A stretch of DNA of 64,000 nt, taken from Pectobacterium wasabiae CFBP 3304 (GTDB lineage: Bacteria > Pseudomonadota > Gammaproteobacteria > Enterobacterales > Enterobacteriaceae). The position numbers were made by a program, and so were the translations under genes. Within the stretch, counting starts at the first letter, position 1, and every line of letters begins with the position of its first letter. Location of the stretch: NCBI RefSeq assembly GCF_001742185.1, contig NZ_CP015750.1, positions 3,782,001 to 3,846,000 on the forward strand. Direction: 5' to 3'. Below are positions 33,856 to 42,617 of this stretch, one piece after another. Under the pieces are notes generated by a model. The model had not been told where the DNA came from, ran no database searches, and saw nothing but the letters and a program-made list of their open reading frames with translations.

Positions 33856-35214
33856 ATGAGTACTACTGATATTGTAAATAATGAGGCGGTTGGGAAGGTT
33901 TCATTAAAGGAAAAATGGTGGCACATTTTGGATACCTATAAAATAGGTATTATTCCTGTACCGCTTTTTGTGTTGGCTGGGGTATTAATCGGTATAGAGT
34001 GCCTGAGTGGGAAACTGCCAAGCGACATCGTTGTTATGGTGGCAACGCTAGCATTCTTTGGCTTTGCCTGTGGTGAATTTGGCAAGCGCCTACCGATTAT
34101 CGGCAAGATGGGGGCGGCGGCAATCTGTGCGACCTTTATCCCCTCGGCGATGGTGTATTATGGCCTGCTGCCGGACGTTGTTGTTGAATCCACGACCAAG
34201 TTCTACAAAAGTACTAATATTCTGTATCTCTACATCTGCTGCATTATTGTCGGCAGTATTATGAGTATGAATCGGCAAACGCTGATTCAGGGCTTTCTGC
34301 GTATTTTTTTCCCGATGTTGTGTGGTGAAGTTGTGGGGATGCTGGTGGGCATGGGCGTGGGTATTGCGCTAGGTCTGGACCCTTTCCAAATCTTCTTCTT
34401 CCTGATTCTGCCGATTATGGCCGGTGGGGTGGGTGAAGGTGCAATCCCGCTGTCTATCGGTTATGCCGCGATTCTGCATATGGACCAAGGTGTCGCTCTG
34501 GGGCGCGTATTACCTATCGTGATGTTGGGTAGCCTGACGGCGATCATCATTGCTGGCATTCTGAATCAGTTGGGTAAACGCTATCCGCACCTGACTGGTG
34601 AAGGCGAGCTGATGCCGAATAAAGGTAATAGTCTGGGCAACAGCGAGAGCAGCGCTCCTGCTTCTGTCTTTAGCGGTAAAGCCGATGTGACGACCATTGC
34701 TTCTGGCGCGCTGCTGGCCATCCTGCTGTATATGATTGGTATGCTGGGCCATAAAGTGATTGGCCTGCCTGCACCGGTTGGCATGCTGTTTGCCGCGGTG
34801 CTGGTGAAGTTGGCTCACGGCGTTTCACCGAAAATGCTGGAAGGCTCCCAGGTCGTTTACAAGTTCTTCCAGACCTCCGTGACATACCCGATTCTGTTTG
34901 CTGTTGGCGTGGCGATTACGCCGTGGCAGGAATTGGTGAATGCCTTTACGATTCAAAATCTGCTAGTGATTGTTTCTACCGTGGCGGCGTTGGTCACGAC
35001 TGGCTTCTTTGTCGGTAAAAAGATCGGTATGCACCCGATTGATGTTGCCATTATCTCCTGTTGCCAGAGTGGGCAGGGTGGTACTGGTGATGTCGCGATT
35101 CTGACGGCGGGTAACCGCATGGTGCTGATGCCATTTGCGCAAATTGCCACACGTATCGGCGGTGCTATTAATGTTTCGATTTCACTATTGATACTCGCCA
35201 ACTTTTTAGTCTGA
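33856..35214 (+). CDS. citS: CitS-type sodium/citrate symporter (2-hydroxycarboxylate transporter family)
   Basis: A 452-residue inner-membrane carrier of the 2HCT family, which imports citrate, malate or similar 2-hydroxycarboxylates with sodium or protons. The two halves each hold the family's reentrant GGxG loop: AGGVGEGAIPLS near residue 195 and SGQGGTGDVAILT near residue 405. About 11 helices are seen. ATG 33856 follows a GGGG site 8-11 bases upstream. It heads the citrate operon. Context with citrate lyase and CitAB makes citrate the probable substrate. The coupling ion cannot be read from sequence. Confidence 0.92.
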   Translation: MSTTDIVNNEAVGKVSLKEKWWHILDTYKIGIIPVPLFVLAGVLIGIECLSGKLPSDIVVMVATLAFFGFACGEFGKRLPIIGKMGAAAICATFIPSAMVYYGLLPDVVVESTTKFYKSTNILYLYICCIIVGSIMSMNRQTLIQGFLRIFFPMLCGEVVGMLVGMGVGIALGLDPFQIFFFLILPIMAGGVGEGAIPLSIGYAAILHMDQGVALGRVLPIVMLGSLTAIIIAGILNQLGKRYPHLTGEGELMPNKGNSLGNSESSAPASVFSGKADVTTIASGALLAILLYMIGMLGHKVIGLPAPVGMLFAAVLVKLAHGVSPKMLEGSQVVYKFFQTSVTYPILFAVGVAITPWQELVNAFTIQNLLVIVSTVAALVTTGFFVGKKIGMHPIDVAIISCCQSGQGGTGDVAILTAGNRMVLMPFAQIATRIGGAINVSISLLILANFLV

Positions 35215-35345
35215 TGTTATTCAGAAAATAAAAAGCTGCTGAGCTAAAGAAATAACTTTTTGAGAAGTACAGTGTTGAACAACTCACATAAGTTAACGAA
35301 ATAAAACCGCTATTACACGTAGGTTTATTTCGCACGGGAAATATT

Positions 35346-36230
35346 ATGAAACTTGCAAGCTATCGTTATAACGGTAAGGACAGTTACGGCATTTATACGG
35401 CAACGGGGTTAATCGATCTCGGCAGTAAAATTGGCCACCTTTACCCTGATCTGAAAGCATTACTGGCGCAGAATGCGCTACCTGTTGCATATGGATTCAG
35501 TGCGAATGCATCGGATATTCCAGTCGCAGATGTGACATTCCTACCGGTTATTACCACACCAGGGAAAATACTGTGTGTAGGGATGAACTATGCCGCTAAG
35601 CGTCAGGAATTTAATGAACTGAATCCTGCGCCAACGTTATTTGTCCGCTTTGCGGATTCACAAACTGGACACGCGACGCCGGTTATCAAACCGCACTATT
35701 CCAGCGAATTTGATTATGAAGGCGAACTGGCAGTCATTATCGGTAAAGGCGGACAACATATTTCTCGGGATGTCGCACTCTCTCATGTCGCAGGCTATAG
35801 CTGTTATATGGATGGCTCTGCGCGTGACTGGCAGCATAGCTGGTTTACCGCTGGCAAAAACTGGCAGAAAACCGGTGCGTTCGGCCCCTGCTTGACTACT
35901 ACGGATGAAATTCCCGATCCGCATGTGTTGGCAATCCGCACGTATCTGAATGGCCGCATGGTACAGGACGACAATACCAGCAGCATGATCCACAAAGTTG
36001 CTGAACTGATTGAATACATCAGCACCTTCACTGAACTGAGTGCGGGCGATGTGATCATCACGGGGTCGCCGGGCGGCGTGGGTAAAAAACGCAATCCGCC
36101 GCTGTTTATGAACGCAGGTGACTGTATTGAAGTTGAAATCGAAAACATTGGCCACTTGCGTAACACGATAGTGGATGCGGCGGTGCCAGTGAAACCGGTT
36201 CCGACTGCTGCCGAAGTCGCTGTGCACTAA
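35346..36230 (+). CDS. Fumarylacetoacetate hydrolase (FAH) family protein, possible oxaloacetate decarboxylase
   Basis: A 294-residue FAH-fold protein. The metal site is visible as FDYEGELAVIIG (E-x-E, near residues 123-126) with MDGSARDW giving the third ligand. LCVGMNYAAK and ITGSPGGVG frame the pocket. FAH proteins cleave or decarboxylate beta-dicarbonyl acids. FAHD1 and Cg1458 of Corynebacterium act on oxaloacetate. It lies between citS and citC. No oadGAB genes are present, so a role in oxaloacetate decarboxylation or tautomerisation after citrate lyase is my inference. Other dicarbonyl substrates are possible. It is 131 bases past citS and 84 bases before citC. Confidence 0.85.
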   Translation: MKLASYRYNGKDSYGIYTATGLIDLGSKIGHLYPDLKALLAQNALPVAYGFSANASDIPVADVTFLPVITTPGKILCVGMNYAAKRQEFNELNPAPTLFVRFADSQTGHATPVIKPHYSSEFDYEGELAVIIGKGGQHISRDVALSHVAGYSCYMDGSARDWQHSWFTAGKNWQKTGAFGPCLTTTDEIPDPHVLAIRTYLNGRMVQDDNTSSMIHKVAELIEYISTFTELSAGDVIITGSPGGVGKKRNPPLFMNAGDCIEVEIENIGHLRNTIVDAAVPVKPVPTAAEVAVH

Positions 36231-36281
36231 GTTCAGGTGACAGGCTTGGCGGTGTGAAAACCGGCAAGCCTGCAATGAATG

Positions 36282-36307
36282 CCCTAACTAATTCGAGTTG
36301 CAGGAAG
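36282..36307 (+). repeat. ERIC terminus fragment at the citC ribosome site
   Basis: The sequence CCCTAACTAATTCGAGTTGC followed by AGGAAG matches the left end of the ERIC elements elsewhere in this window. Only this end is left. Its last bases (AGGA, 36302-36305) serve as the ribosome binding site of citC, whose ATG is at 36315. Confidence 0.7.
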
Positions 36308-36314
36308 AACCGTA

Positions 36315-37379
36315 ATGTATGCCAATGATTCCGTCTTTTTTGACACGCTGGATGTGCGCCTTCGGGAACAGGAGAGGGACGAAGTACGACAGTTCCTCGC
36401 ACACTGCCAGCTCGGCATGGATGACGATATTGACATCATTGTTGTGGGTAAACTGGGCGGGCGACTGATCGCCTGTGCAGGTTTGGCCTCCAACACCATT
36501 AAGTGTGTTGCGGTCGATCCTGAATTCAGACACCTCAATCTAGGCGTGCAGGTGGTGAATGAAGTGATGCAACAGGCGGCGCAACGTGGCCTGTTTCACC
36601 TGTTTCTCTATACCCGGCCGGAAAATGTCGACGTCTTCCGGGGATGTGGTTTCTACCCGCTGGTGTGCTATCAGGACAGTGCGGTACTGATGGAAAACAC
36701 GCCGATTGGCATTCAACAATATTGTCAGTCTTTGGCGGCGTTTGCGCAGCCCGACGCGCTCACGACGCGGGCAGGGAAAAAGATCGGTGCGATTGTCATG
36801 AACGCGAATCCTTTCACGCTGGGCCACCGTTATCTGGCGGAACATGCGGCGCAGTCGTGCGATTGGCTGCACGTATTCGTGGTACGGGAAGACGTTTCCT
36901 TTTTCCCGTTTAGCGAGCGTCTGAAGATGGTACAGCGCGGTGTGGAGCATATTCATAATCTGACAGTACATACCGGTTCGAATTACATGATCTCGAAAGC
37001 CACGTTTCCCGGCTATTTCCTGAAGGAAGAGAAACTCATCACTCGTGCCCATGCGGCGCTGGATTTAATCATTTTCAGGAAATATATCGCGCCGGCACTC
37101 GGTATTACCCAGCGCTTCGTCGGCACCGAACCCTTTTGCCCGGTGACGAATCAGTACAATCAGGATATGCACTACTGGTTGGAGAAAGACCAAACGGTGT
37201 CTTCTCCTGCGTTAAGCGTGGTTGAAATTGAACGTAAACGGCAAACCTCAGGATTAGCTATTTCCGCTTCAGAAGTCAGGAAATTGCTCAAACTTCGGCA
37301 GTACAGCGGTATTCGGGACATCGTGCCAGCCTCAACCTTTGAGCACTTACAGCGTTATTACGAACCCGAGTACGCATAA
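36315..37379 (+). CDS. citC: [Citrate (pro-3S)-lyase] ligase
   Basis: A 354-residue two-part enzyme. It uses ATP and acetate to acetylate the citrate lyase prosthetic group and so turn the lyase on. The N-terminal part (about 1-130) has a GNAT-like fold (VAVDPEFRHLNLGVQVVNEV). The C-terminal part (about 150-354) is a nucleotidyltransferase with the HxGH-like NPFTLGHRYLAEHA and a FSASEVRK-type ISASEVRKLL signature. It lies first in the citCDEFXG series. Activity control by acetylation is known in Klebsiella. The ribosome site is ERIC-derived. Confidence 0.95.
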   Translation: MYANDSVFFDTLDVRLREQERDEVRQFLAHCQLGMDDDIDIIVVGKLGGRLIACAGLASNTIKCVAVDPEFRHLNLGVQVVNEVMQQAAQRGLFHLFLYTRPENVDVFRGCGFYPLVCYQDSAVLMENTPIGIQQYCQSLAAFAQPDALTTRAGKKIGAIVMNANPFTLGHRYLAEHAAQSCDWLHVFVVREDVSFFPFSERLKMVQRGVEHIHNLTVHTGSNYMISKATFPGYFLKEEKLITRAHAALDLIIFRKYIAPALGITQRFVGTEPFCPVTNQYNQDMHYWLEKDQTVSSPALSVVEIERKRQTSGLAISASEVRKLLKLRQYSGIRDIVPASTFEHLQRYYEPEYA

Positions 37380-37402
37380 TTAAAATTAATCAGGATAAAT
37401 CT

Positions 37403-37693
37403 ATGAAGATTATTAAGGAGTCCCTGGCGGGTACCTTTGAGTCCAGCGATTTGCTGGTCAAAGTGGCACCAGCAGATGGGACGCTCACCGTGGTCATCAA
37501 CAGCGAAGTGATTAAGCAGTTCGGTCATCAAATCAAACAGGTCGTGGATGACACACTGAAAGCGTTAGATGTACAAGAAGGGACGATCATTGTGGATGAC
37601 AAAGGCGCATTGGATTGTGTCATCCGTGCCCGCGTGCAAAGCGCGGTACTGCGCGCCACAGACGGACAGCAGATTGAATGGGAGACATTATAA
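37403..37693 (+). CDS. citD: Citrate lyase acyl carrier protein (gamma chain)
   Basis: A 96-residue acyl carrier protein, the usual size. Ser14 in LAGTFESSD aligns with the serine of Klebsiella CitD that carries 2'-(5''-phosphoribosyl)-3'-dephospho-CoA. Its acetyl-thioester form swaps with citrate in the lyase cycle. The stop shares one base with citE (TAATG), so translation is coupled. Confidence 0.95.
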   Translation: MKIIKESLAGTFESSDLLVKVAPADGTLTVVINSEVIKQFGHQIKQVVDDTLKALDVQEGTIIVDDKGALDCVIRARVQSAVLRATDGQQIEWETL

Positions 37694-38568
37694 TGAATAA
37701 GCTTCGCCGCAGTATGTTATTCCTCCCAGGCGCGAACGCCGCCATGTTGTCCAATGCATTTATCTATAAACCTGACTCCATTATGTTCGATCTGGAAGAT
37801 GCAGTGTCCCTGCGGGAGAAAGATACCGCGCGCCTGCTGGTTTTCCATGCGCTCCAGCACCCGATGTACCACGATATTGAAACCGTGGTGCGCATTAACC
37901 AGCTCAGCACGCCGTTTGGCCTGCTGGATCTGGAGGCTGCCGTGCGCGGTGGTGCCGATGTTATTCGTCTGCCAAAAACCGATTCCACCGATGATGTGGA
38001 TGAATTGGAACACCATCTGGTTCGTATCGAAAAAGCCTGCGGCCGTGAAGTTGGCTCCACCCGAATCATGGCGGCGATTGAGTCTGCGGTGGGCGTAATT
38101 AACGCCGTCGCCATTGCCCGCTCTTCTGAACGCATGATCGGGATTGCGCTGGCAGCGTTTGACTATGTGATGGACATGCAGACGGAACGCGGTGATGGCA
38201 CGGAGCTGTTTTATGCCCGCTGTGCGGTGCTGCACGCGGCTCGCGCTGCCGGTATTGACGCCTTCGATGTGGTCTATTCCAACGTTAACGACGATGCGGG
38301 TTTCCTGAAAGAGGTCGATCTGATCCGCAGATTGGGCTTCAACGGTAAATCCCTGATTAACCCGCGCCAGATTGAGCTGTTACACAACGCTTATGCGCCG
38401 ACGCAGGATGAAGTGGACTATTCCCATCTAGTGATCAATGCCGCCGAAGAGGGCGAACGGGCCGGTTTGGGCGTCATTTCCCTGAATGGAAAAATGATTG
38501 ACGGGCCAATTATCAACCATGCCAGAAGCGTGCTGGAACGTGCTCAGGCTTCCGGCGTTCGCAAATAG
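37693..38568 (+). CDS. citE: Citrate lyase beta subunit (citryl-ACP lyase)
   Basis: A 291-residue TIM-barrel enzyme of the CitE/HpcH group. It splits citryl-ACP to oxaloacetate and acetyl-ACP. The first strand and metal-site stretches are seen: [29 protein letters not shown] and [14 protein letters not shown] 37693 overlaps the citD stop and has GGGAG 8 bases upstream. An in-frame ATG at 37678 inside citD would add five residues. Confidence 0.97.
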   Translation: MNKLRRSMLFLPGANAAMLSNAFIYKPDSIMFDLEDAVSLREKDTARLLVFHALQHPMYHDIETVVRINQLSTPFGLLDLEAAVRGGADVIRLPKTDSTDDVDELEHHLVRIEKACGREVGSTRIMAAIESAVGVINAVAIARSSERMIGIALAAFDYVMDMQTERGDGTELFYARCAVLHAARAAGIDAFDVVYSNVNDDAGFLKEVDLIRRLGFNGKSLINPRQIELLHNAYAPTQDEVDYSHLVINAAEEGERAGLGVISLNGKMIDGPIINHARSVLERAQASGVRK

Positions 38569-38621
38569 CCATTGCGTGATGATACCGCAATGGCCGCTCT
38601 CAGGAATTACAGGATTAGACA

Positions 38622-40151
38622 ATGAGTCATTTTATTGAAGCACTGCAACAGCAGTACCCAGAAAAACGTCATCTGCAACCCTTCGTCAGCGCCAATCAGA
38701 ATACGCCATGGCTGAATGATGTGGCACAAAAGCATAAACGCAAACTGTGCGCCGATCTGGAAGAGGCGATTCGCCACAGCGGACTGAAAGATGGAATGAC
38801 CATCTCGTTCCACCACCATTTCCGCGAAGGCGATAAAGTCATTAACCACGTGATTGATGCGCTGGCACGCATGGGTTTTCGCGATCTGACGCTGGCATCC
38901 AGTTCGTTGATGAGCTGCAACGCGCCGCTGATCGACCATATCAAAGCGGGCGTAGTCAGCCGGATTTATACTTCTGGGATGCGTGGCAAGCTGGCCGATG
39001 CTATTTCCCACGGATTAATGAAAGAACCGGTACAGATTCATTCCCACGGCGGTCGCGTCCATCTGCTGCAAAGCGGTGAGCTGAAGATCGATGTCGCTTT
39101 CCTTGGCGTCCCGTGCAGCGATGAGTTTGGTAATGCCAACGGCACCGCCGGGAAATCGGGCTGTGGCTCGCTGGGTTATGCCATGGTCGATGCGCAGTTT
39201 GCCGGTAAAGTAGTGCTGCTGACTGAGGCTCTGGTGCCATTTCCGAACATGCCGGCCAGCATCGTACAGGATCAGGTGGACTATATCGTTCAGGTCGATG
39301 AAGTGGGCGATCCGGCCAAGATTAGCGTCGGTGCGGCGCGTGTCACCAGCAACCCGCGTGAATTGCTGATTGCCCGTTCAGCGGCGGACGTAATCGAACA
39401 TGCCGGTTATTTCACCAACGGTTTCTCGATCCAGACCGGTTCAGGCGCGGCTTCTACGGCCTGTACGCGTTTCCTCGAAGATAAAATGCGTCAACAGAAT
39501 ATTGTGGCGCGCTTTGCCCTCGGCGGCATCACTGGCGGTATTGTCGATCTGCATGAAAAAGGGCTGATCGAAAAACTGATCGATACCCAGTGTTTCGATG
39601 CCAATGCGGCGACGTCGTTGGCAAAGAGCCCTAATCATATCGAAATTTCCACCAACGTTTATGCCAATCCAAGTTCTAAAGCGGCCTGCTGCGATCGGTT
39701 GGATATGGTGATCCTCAGCGCGTTGGAAATTGACACCGATTTTAATGTCAACGTGATCACCGGCTCCGACGGTGTGATGCGTGGTGCGTCCGGCGGACAC
39801 TGTGATGTCGCGACGGCAGCGAGCTTGACTATCGTCGTTGCACCGCTGATTCGTAGCCGTATCCCAACCGTGGTGCGTCAGGTGACGACGCGCGTTACGC
39901 CGGGAGAAAGTATTGACGTACTGGTGACCGATCACGGCATTGCTGTCAACCCGGCGCGTCCTGAGGTTGCCGACCGTTTGAAACAGGCAGGGCTGAATGT
40001 GATGACGATTGAGGCACTTTATCAACGTGCGATTGCACTGGCCGGTGAACCTCGTGCTATCGAGTTTCACGATCGTATCGTCGGTGTGATTCGCTATCGC
40101 GACGGTAGCGTGATTGACGTTGTTCGTCAGGTGAAAGAAGCCCACGAATAA
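38622..40151 (+). CDS. citF: Citrate lyase alpha subunit (acetyl-ACP:citrate ACP transferase)
   Basis: A 509-residue CoA-transferase-fold enzyme (E. coli 510). It transfers the carrier protein from acetyl-ACP to citrate, making citryl-ACP and acetate. DGMTISFHHHFREGD and NPRELLIARSAADVIEHAG are typical stretches. The catalytic core has QTGSGAASTACTRFLEDK. It starts 53 bases after citE in the same unit. Confidence 0.97.
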   Translation: MSHFIEALQQQYPEKRHLQPFVSANQNTPWLNDVAQKHKRKLCADLEEAIRHSGLKDGMTISFHHHFREGDKVINHVIDALARMGFRDLTLASSSLMSCNAPLIDHIKAGVVSRIYTSGMRGKLADAISHGLMKEPVQIHSHGGRVHLLQSGELKIDVAFLGVPCSDEFGNANGTAGKSGCGSLGYAMVDAQFAGKVVLLTEALVPFPNMPASIVQDQVDYIVQVDEVGDPAKISVGAARVTSNPRELLIARSAADVIEHAGYFTNGFSIQTGSGAASTACTRFLEDKMRQQNIVARFALGGITGGIVDLHEKGLIEKLIDTQCFDANAATSLAKSPNHIEISTNVYANPSSKAACCDRLDMVILSALEIDTDFNVNVITGSDGVMRGASGGHCDVATAASLTIVVAPLIRSRIPTVVRQVTTRVTPGESIDVLVTDHGIAVNPARPEVADRLKQAGLNVMTIEALYQRAIALAGEPRAIEFHDRIVGVIRYRDGSVIDVVRQVKEAHE

Positions 40152-40177
40152 GCGGTAAACGCATGAGGGAATCGACG

Positions 40178-40705
40178 ATGACAAAGACTGTTTCCATCTC
40201 GCTGGAAACCTTACTCGCGGCGAAGGAACGCCGCGCAGTTCGCCAACAAGAATGGCTTGTCCGCCACGGTGTGACGCTGGTGTCACTGACGCTGGTCACG
40301 CCGGGGCCGGTAAAGGATAGTGCCGGTTATCGGCAGGTGATGGCCGAAGCCATCAAGGCATTAGCCTCACTCTGTCAGACGCGGGGGTGGACGGTGCTGG
40401 AACAGCAGACATTCTGGCTGGATACAGGGGCGGAAGGGTTATGGGCGATCACCAAAGATGCGCTGTCGGTGAAAGCGGCGACCATTGCACTGGAAGATAG
40501 CCATGAACTAGGGCGGCTATGGGATTTTGACATCTTCAGCCCAGAAGAAGGTTCGATTGGCCGATCGATGTTGGCACATAGTGGACGCGCCTGCCTGTTG
40601 TGCGATCAAGCAGCACACGCCTGTAGCCGTTCGCGCCGCCATTCGTTGTCAGAGTTGCTTGAGCACATAGAAGGAAAGGTCAATGCCTACTTTGTACCAG
40701 TCTGA
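40178..40705 (+). CDS. citX: Apo-citrate lyase phosphoribosyl-dephospho-CoA transferase
   Basis: A 175-residue enzyme that attaches the prosthetic group made by CitG to Ser14 of CitD. Family stretches LLAAKERRAVRQQEWL and GRACLLCDQAAHACSRSRRH are present. I chose ATG 40178 because GAGGGA lies 7 bases upstream. The earlier in-frame ATG at 40163 is less likely. It overlaps citG by 23 bases. Confidence 0.92.
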   Translation: MTKTVSISLETLLAAKERRAVRQQEWLVRHGVTLVSLTLVTPGPVKDSAGYRQVMAEAIKALASLCQTRGWTVLEQQTFWLDTGAEGLWAITKDALSVKAATIALEDSHELGRLWDFDIFSPEEGSIGRSMLAHSGRACLLCDQAAHACSRSRRHSLSELLEHIEGKVNAYFVPV

Positions 40706-41587
40706 CGGTGTGCTGCCGACCACGGCGTCTCATTCTGCACAACGTGAATATCGGGAGCGCCACCCGTTACCCGACATCGGGCTGCGGGTGGTGCGGGCGC
40801 TGACGATGGAAGTGATGTTGACGCCAAAGCCTGGTCTGGTGGATCGCGCTAATAACGGGTCTCATCGTGATATGGATGTTGCACTGTTTCAGACCAGCAT
40901 TCAGGCGATCTCTCCCTGGTTTCGACATTTTACCGACGCGGGCTATCAACATGCCTGTGTACCACTCGCGCAACTACTGTCTCAGGTTCGGCCTATTGGT
41001 ATTGCCTGCGAACAGGCGATGTTGTCAGCGACGAAAGGCGTGAATACCCATAAAGGTGGAATTTTCGCGTTTGGCCTGTTGTGTACAGCCGCCGGTTGGC
41101 TGGCAGGGCGGGGGATCGTGTGACGCAGCGCAGCCTGTGCGACAGCGTTTCCGCTATGTGCAGCGATCTGGTGCGTAATGAGCTGGAGACGTGCTCTGGG
41201 GCGGCAACGGCGGGCGAACACCTCTATCAACGTTATGGTCTGACCGGTGCAAGAGGCGAAGCTGCCAGCGGCTTTAATACCGTATGCCAGTACGCGCTAC
41301 CCGCTTTGCGGCAGGCGATTGCCGATGGTATGGATGAAGATACCGCGTTGTTACGGACGCTGCTGGTGTTGATGGCGTACAATCCTGACACCAACGTGGT
41401 TTCACGCGGTGGAATGGATGGATTGATGTTCGTGCAACATTATGCGCAGAGATTACTGGCTGACCCGTTGGATCGTCAGGCGCTGGTAAAAATGGATGAG
41501 GCGCTGATTGCCAGAAATCTCAGTCCGGGTGGGAGTGCCGATCTACTGGCTTTAACCTGGCTGCTGAATCACTATCCTGCAGAATAG
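40683..41587 (+). pseudogene. citG: Triphosphoribosyl-dephospho-CoA synthase, frame broken by one base
   Basis: CitG makes the citrate lyase prosthetic-group precursor from ATP and dephospho-CoA. The N-terminal half reads from ATG 40683 (after AAGGAAAGG) and ends early at TGA 41121-41123. It has MLTPKPGLVDRANNGSH and VNTHKGGIFAFGLL. The C-terminal half continues in another frame to 41587, with GLTGARGEAASGF, NPDTNVVSRGGMDG and NLSPGGSADLLALTWLL. Adding one G to the five-G run at 41110-41114 joins them into a full CitG of about 300 residues. It may be a sequencing error or a real frameshift. All motifs are intact otherwise. Confidence 0.88.
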
Positions 41588-41668
41588 TGAACCGGTGTTA
41601 TAAAGGTGCGGGCTGACGGCGATAAATTTCACCATTTGACCGCGCCTGAACACACTCTACGATTCAAC

Positions 41669-41695
41669 TAAAGTTGTTGAAGAAATTGTCGATAC
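41669..41695 (+). promoter_or_regulatory. Sigma-28 (FliA) promoter of ycgR
   Basis: TAAAGTTG-N11-GTCGATAC matches the flagellar class 3 consensus TAAAGTTT-N11-GCCGATAA at 7 of 8 and 6 of 8 bases with exact spacing. Transcription would start near 41703, giving a leader of about 150 bases before ycgR. Confidence 0.82.
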
Positions 41696-41852
41696 CGTTT
41701 TCACCTATCTATATCATGCAAGTTCAGGTGCTCGCGTAATCGCTTTCAATATGCAGCCAGTGTAGTGGCATCGTATTAGCACTCATGGGACTTGAAAGAT
41801 AACGGAGAGGCGTGCATCAATATAAGCCATTGACACATAATCCATGTAAATA

Positions 41853-42617
41853 ATGGTGGGGATGAAAGCGGTGAATGAAAATTTGAAAGAGCAGTTTGTG
41901 AAGCGCAACAAACTGGCTATCTGTGCAACGTTGCGCGAATTAAAGAAGAATGATACGTCTCTGATGGTGCATCATCCTCATGGTCAGTTCATCAGTAAAA
42001 TTCTTGATGTCGTACCCGACAGCGACCTATTTATTTTTGATTTAGGTGGCATTGAGCGTGAAAATAACCTTGCACTGTATGCAGGAGCGCTATCTTTCAT
42101 CGCCGAGCCTGCTGGCGCGAAAGTTGAATTTAATGCTGAAATTGCAAAAACGGTGACTTACGACGGGTTACCCGCCTTCAGCGCGCACATTCCTGAACTC
42201 CTTTATCTTATCCAGCGTCGAACCTATTTCCGCATCAACACGCCGCTGTGGCCGCCGTTGACGTGCCGTGGCGAACTGCCGGATGACAGTGTTTTCCTGT
42301 TCACTATCAAAGATCTCTCTCTGGGTGGACTGAGCCTGTATACCGATCGTGATACCACGGGGTTGTTGACCGAAGGCGACATCATTAAAAGTGTGGAAAT
42401 GGATCTTGCCGATCACGGTTTCTTCTGTGTTGATTTGCAATTTGTCGGCCAGGCGATGGTGAAGATTGTCGATAACAAAGGCGAAGTGAAACTCACGCAG
42501 CGCCTGAGCTTCAAGTTCCCTACACTGAGCGCGGCGCAGGAACGAGATCTTCAGCAGGTGATTTTTGAGTTGGAAAGATTACAAAACGAAAAGAAAAAGC
42601 GGTTCCAGGAGTTGTAA
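41853..42617 (+). CDS. ycgR: Flagellar brake protein YcgR (PilZ domain)
   Basis: A 254-residue protein with an N-terminal YcgR domain (about 10-115) and a C-terminal PilZ domain (about 120-240). The cyclic-di-GMP motifs are intact: QRRTYFRI (RxxxR) and DLSLGGLSL (D/NxSxxG). When bound to cyclic-di-GMP, YcgR slows the flagellar motor in E. coli. It has a sigma-28 promoter, as expected for a flagellar regulon gene. The start is not certain. ATG 41853 lacks a strong ribosome site, and ATG 41862 is an alternative. Confidence 0.92.
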   Translation: MVGMKAVNENLKEQFVKRNKLAICATLRELKKNDTSLMVHHPHGQFISKILDVVPDSDLFIFDLGGIERENNLALYAGALSFIAEPAGAKVEFNAEIAKTVTYDGLPAFSAHIPELLYLIQRRTYFRINTPLWPPLTCRGELPDDSVFLFTIKDLSLGGLSLYTDRDTTGLLTEGDIIKSVEMDLADHGFFCVDLQFVGQAMVKIVDNKGEVKLTQRLSFKFPTLSAAQERDLQQVIFELERLQNEKKKRFQEL

